Shown piece after piece: positions 4,337 to 5,822 of a DNA stretch of 5,822 bases; position 1 is the stretch's first letter; each line of letters opens with the position of its first letter. The stretch is from Chloroflexota bacterium (GTDB lineage: Bacteria; Chloroflexota; UBA6077; FW602-bin22; JACPQP01). The translations under genes were made by a program, and so were the position numbers. The DNA is taken from assembly GCA_016190465.1 (NCBI GenBank), contig JACPQP010000583.1, forward strand, positions 1-5,822, given 5' to 3'. Under the pieces are notes generated by a model. That model saw only the letters and a program-made list of their open reading frames with translations. It ran no database searches and was not told the origin of the DNA.

Positions 4337-5822
4337 TTACGTCAGCGACCCTTCCTCCGGGGCGCTGGGGCTCGGCGGGGAAGTGTTGCGGATGCGGAGT
4401 CCGTAAGCGGCCGCGGTGACCAGCAGGTCCGGATAGGGCACCACCCAGCCGCGGCGTTTGCTCGACCGGTCGGCCATGGGGAAGCGAAGGTCAGACATGA
4501 TCCGTCCGATCCGCCAGGGACTCACCCAGGACGCATCGGACTCCGTGAGGTGCAGTAGCCGAGTGACGGCATTGGCGATCTCGGTGGAGGTATAGGTATT
4601 AATGTCACTAACGTCACTAATGACACTAATGTCACGCAGACGCGCCAGGGCCAGGAGCGCGCGGAGGACGGCGAGGGGCCGGGACTCGGCGATGGTGCGG
4701 GGTTTGGCGTCGGCATAGCTCGACATGATCTGGCGGATGGTCTCCTCCAGACCGGCGACGCCGTGGCGCGCGAAGAGCCGGGCAACCGCCAGGGGTGCGC
4801 GCCAGGGCTCGAATGCGCGGCCGACCAGTTGGGTCTCGTGGTCGAGCTCCCGCCAGAGGGCATGGGCCTCACCCAGAAGGGACAGCCCGGTCGCCCAGAG
4901 GTCGTCCTGGAGCTCCGGCCGGTCGCAGGGCCAACGCTCGGTGTCCGCGGGATCACGGTTGCCCTTGGCGCTGTCCCCCGTTCGGATGAGGGGAATGACC
5001 AGGGCGCGTGTCTCGAGTGGCCCGTGCGGTTGGGCCCGGGCGCTGAAGGCCCGGGGGCAGTAGGCGTTGACCCAGCGAATGCGCCAGGTGCGTCCATCGG
5101 GCACGGAGACTTTGAGGGGCACCTGGGCGCCCCGGCGGTTCCCCGCGAGCAGGAGGGCGCGCTTGTCCGGGTCGCTGGTGCGGGGGTCGTCCACGTTTTC
5201 GGCGTCGTCGAAGAGGAGGGCCGCACCCCAGTCGGCCAGGTCGCGCAGGGCGGCGAAGGTGGCGCCCCAGGTGAGGACGTGCCCCAGGTACGAGGAGAGC
5301 GCCCAGAGGGTGCCCCACTTGGTCTTGCCGCTGCCAAAGTCGCCGTTGGCCCAGGGGTAGGGCAAGACGTCGAAGGCGTCGCTGAACCAGGTCATCAGGG
5401 AGAGGCACGCGGACAGGTCGCACATGGCGCTCTGGCTGGCGAGCGAGCGGCTGAAGTCGAGGTAGTGGTCGTAGATCGCGGCGACCCGGCGAAAGACGTG
5501 GGCGGGGTCTGGCCGGCGCCCGGCGCGGTAGGCGGCGACGCCGGCCTTCCGCCAGAGGCGATCGCCGGGCAGGTCGGTGTCGCCCAGCGCGAGCTCGAGG
5601 CCGAGGTCCTCGAGTGGCCGGTCGGCTTCCGGCCCGAAGATGAGGCCATCGTCGCGGATGACGTACAGACGGGTGGCGTAGGTCACGACGGGTGACTGGT
5701 GGTGGAGGCGATGGCTGGTCCGGGGGTCGGTGGGGAGATGCTGGGAGAGCCGGACGGCGATGCGGGTGACGGCGTAAGCGTGGTCGGCGAAGCGCTGGAG
5801 GGGTCGGCGGTGGGTGGGGGGC
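4337..5822 (-). CDS. Primase/helicase-like P-loop ATPase, N-terminus outside the window
   Basis: The frame stays open to the right edge, giving at least 494 codons before the TAA at 4337. The GTG at 5686 is an internal codon: upstream residues such as LQRFADHAYAVTRIAVRLSQ are plainly coding. Numbering from that GTG, a Walker A motif GDFGSGKT lies at 115-122 (5321-5344). A Walker B-like ALLFDDAEN lies at 156-164 with D160 and D161. It is followed by DKRALLLAGNRRGAQV (174-189), which matches the layout of DUF3631 and phage/plasmid primase-helicase proteins (acidic Walker B, then L.NAGxRRGA). RALVIPLIRT (227-236) fits the arginine-rich sensor strand. Residues about 366-435 look like a winged helix. 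It probably unwinds or primes DNA for a mobile element. Residues 352-363 come from a 9-bp tandem repeat. No partner replication genes are visible in the window. Confidence 0.75.
   Translation of the reverse strand, partial: PPTHRRPLQRFADHAYAVTRIAVRLSQHLPTDPRTSHRLHHQSPVVTYATRLYVIRDDGLIFGPEADRPLEDLGLELALGDTDLPGDRLWRKAGVAAYRAGRRPDPAHVFRRVAAIYDHYLDFSRSLASQSAMCDLSACLSLMTWFSDAFDVLPYPWANGDFGSGKTKWGTLWALSSYLGHVLTWGATFAALRDLADWGAALLFDDAENVDDPRTSDPDKRALLLAGNRRGAQVPLKVSVPDGRTWRIRWVNAYCPRAFSARAQPHGPLETRALVIPLIRTGDSAKGNRDPADTERWPCDRPELQDDLWATGLSLLGEAHALWRELDHETQLVGRAFEPWRAPLAVARLFARHGVAGLEETIRQIMSSYADAKPRTIAESRPLAVLRALLALARLRDISVISDVSDINTYTSTEIANAVTRLLHLTESDASWVSPWRIGRIMSDLRFPMADRSSKRRGWVVPYPDLLVTAAAYGLRIRNTSPPSPSAPEEGSLT
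4598..4633. repeat. ACTAATGTC 9-bp tandem repeat within the ATPase gene
   Basis: There are four consecutive 9-bp units: ATTAATGTC, ACTAACGTC, ACTAATGAC and ACTAATGTC. On the coding (minus) strand they read D-I-S, V-I-S, D-V-S, D-I-N, residues 352-363 of the P-loop protein counted from the GTG at 5686. The unit keeps the reading frame, so copy-number change would lengthen or shorten a linker before the C-terminal winged helix without breaking the gene. The tract is AT-rich in a GC-rich gene, which points to insertion or slippage rather than ancestral coding sequence. Confidence 0.85.

Noticed and set aside
5684..5686. GTG as the true start of the P-loop ATPase.
   Set aside because: The same frame stays open and protein-like for 45 more codons to the window edge, and no ribosome site precedes the GTG.
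4763..5695. A 310-codon plus-strand open frame opposite the P-loop ATPase.
   Set aside because: It is a Gly/Val/Glu-rich antisense shadow. The minus-strand frame has Walker A and B motifs and is clearly the coding one.

Overview
The window is GC-rich bacterial DNA, probably from an uncultured soil or subsurface lineage of the Chloroflexota or a similar GC-rich phylum. That placement is an inference. It rests on high G/C third-codon positions, clear Shine-Dalgarno sites and several families of short repeats that I associate from memory with such genomes. No gene here fixes the phylum.

Layout, left to right. At the left edge (about 1-57) a minus-strand reading frame may be a fragment of a gene continuing outside the window. 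It is followed by a 112-bp palindromic repeat (58-169) and about 320 bp with no recognisable gene. A plus-strand gene (492-1469) encodes a GAF domain followed by a histidine-kinase dimerisation/phosphoacceptor domain with no ATPase domain. Its GAF loops are expanded by GC-rich 8-bp and GATTGCA 7-bp tandem repeats. It converges, with only 5 bp between stop codons, on a minus-strand gene for a uroporphyrinogen-decarboxylase-superfamily protein (1475-2569). Upstream of that gene lies a second copy of the 112-bp repeat (2621-2732), then a minus-strand Gfo/Idh/MocA-type oxidoreductase (2783-3805). The oxidoreductase and URO-D-like genes probably form a leftward unit that acts on a small metabolite. 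The substrate cannot be read from sequence.

The 531-bp gap 3806-4336 is crowded. It holds a possible 26-codon leader ORF overlapping the oxidoreductase start, a GC octamer array, a 208-bp element with 17-bp inverted ends, a good minus-strand sigma70-like promoter (TTGCCA-17-TAGAAT) and a 93-bp hairpin element of the GTCATTCC...GGAATGAC type. If the promoter is real, the 208-bp palindromic element lies inside the 5' leader of the oxidoreductase/URO-D transcript.

The right end (4337-5822) is the C-terminal part of a minus-strand P-loop ATPase resembling phage/plasmid primase-helicase (DUF3631-like) proteins. It stays open to the window edge and carries a low-GC 9-bp tandem repeat inside its coding sequence. 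This gene and the palindromic elements suggest that the right half borders an integrated mobile element. The window therefore holds ordinary metabolic and signalling genes in an unusually repeat-rich setting. The most interesting signals are the structured, mobile-looking repeats placed upstream of leftward genes. I found no clear multi-gene novel system.
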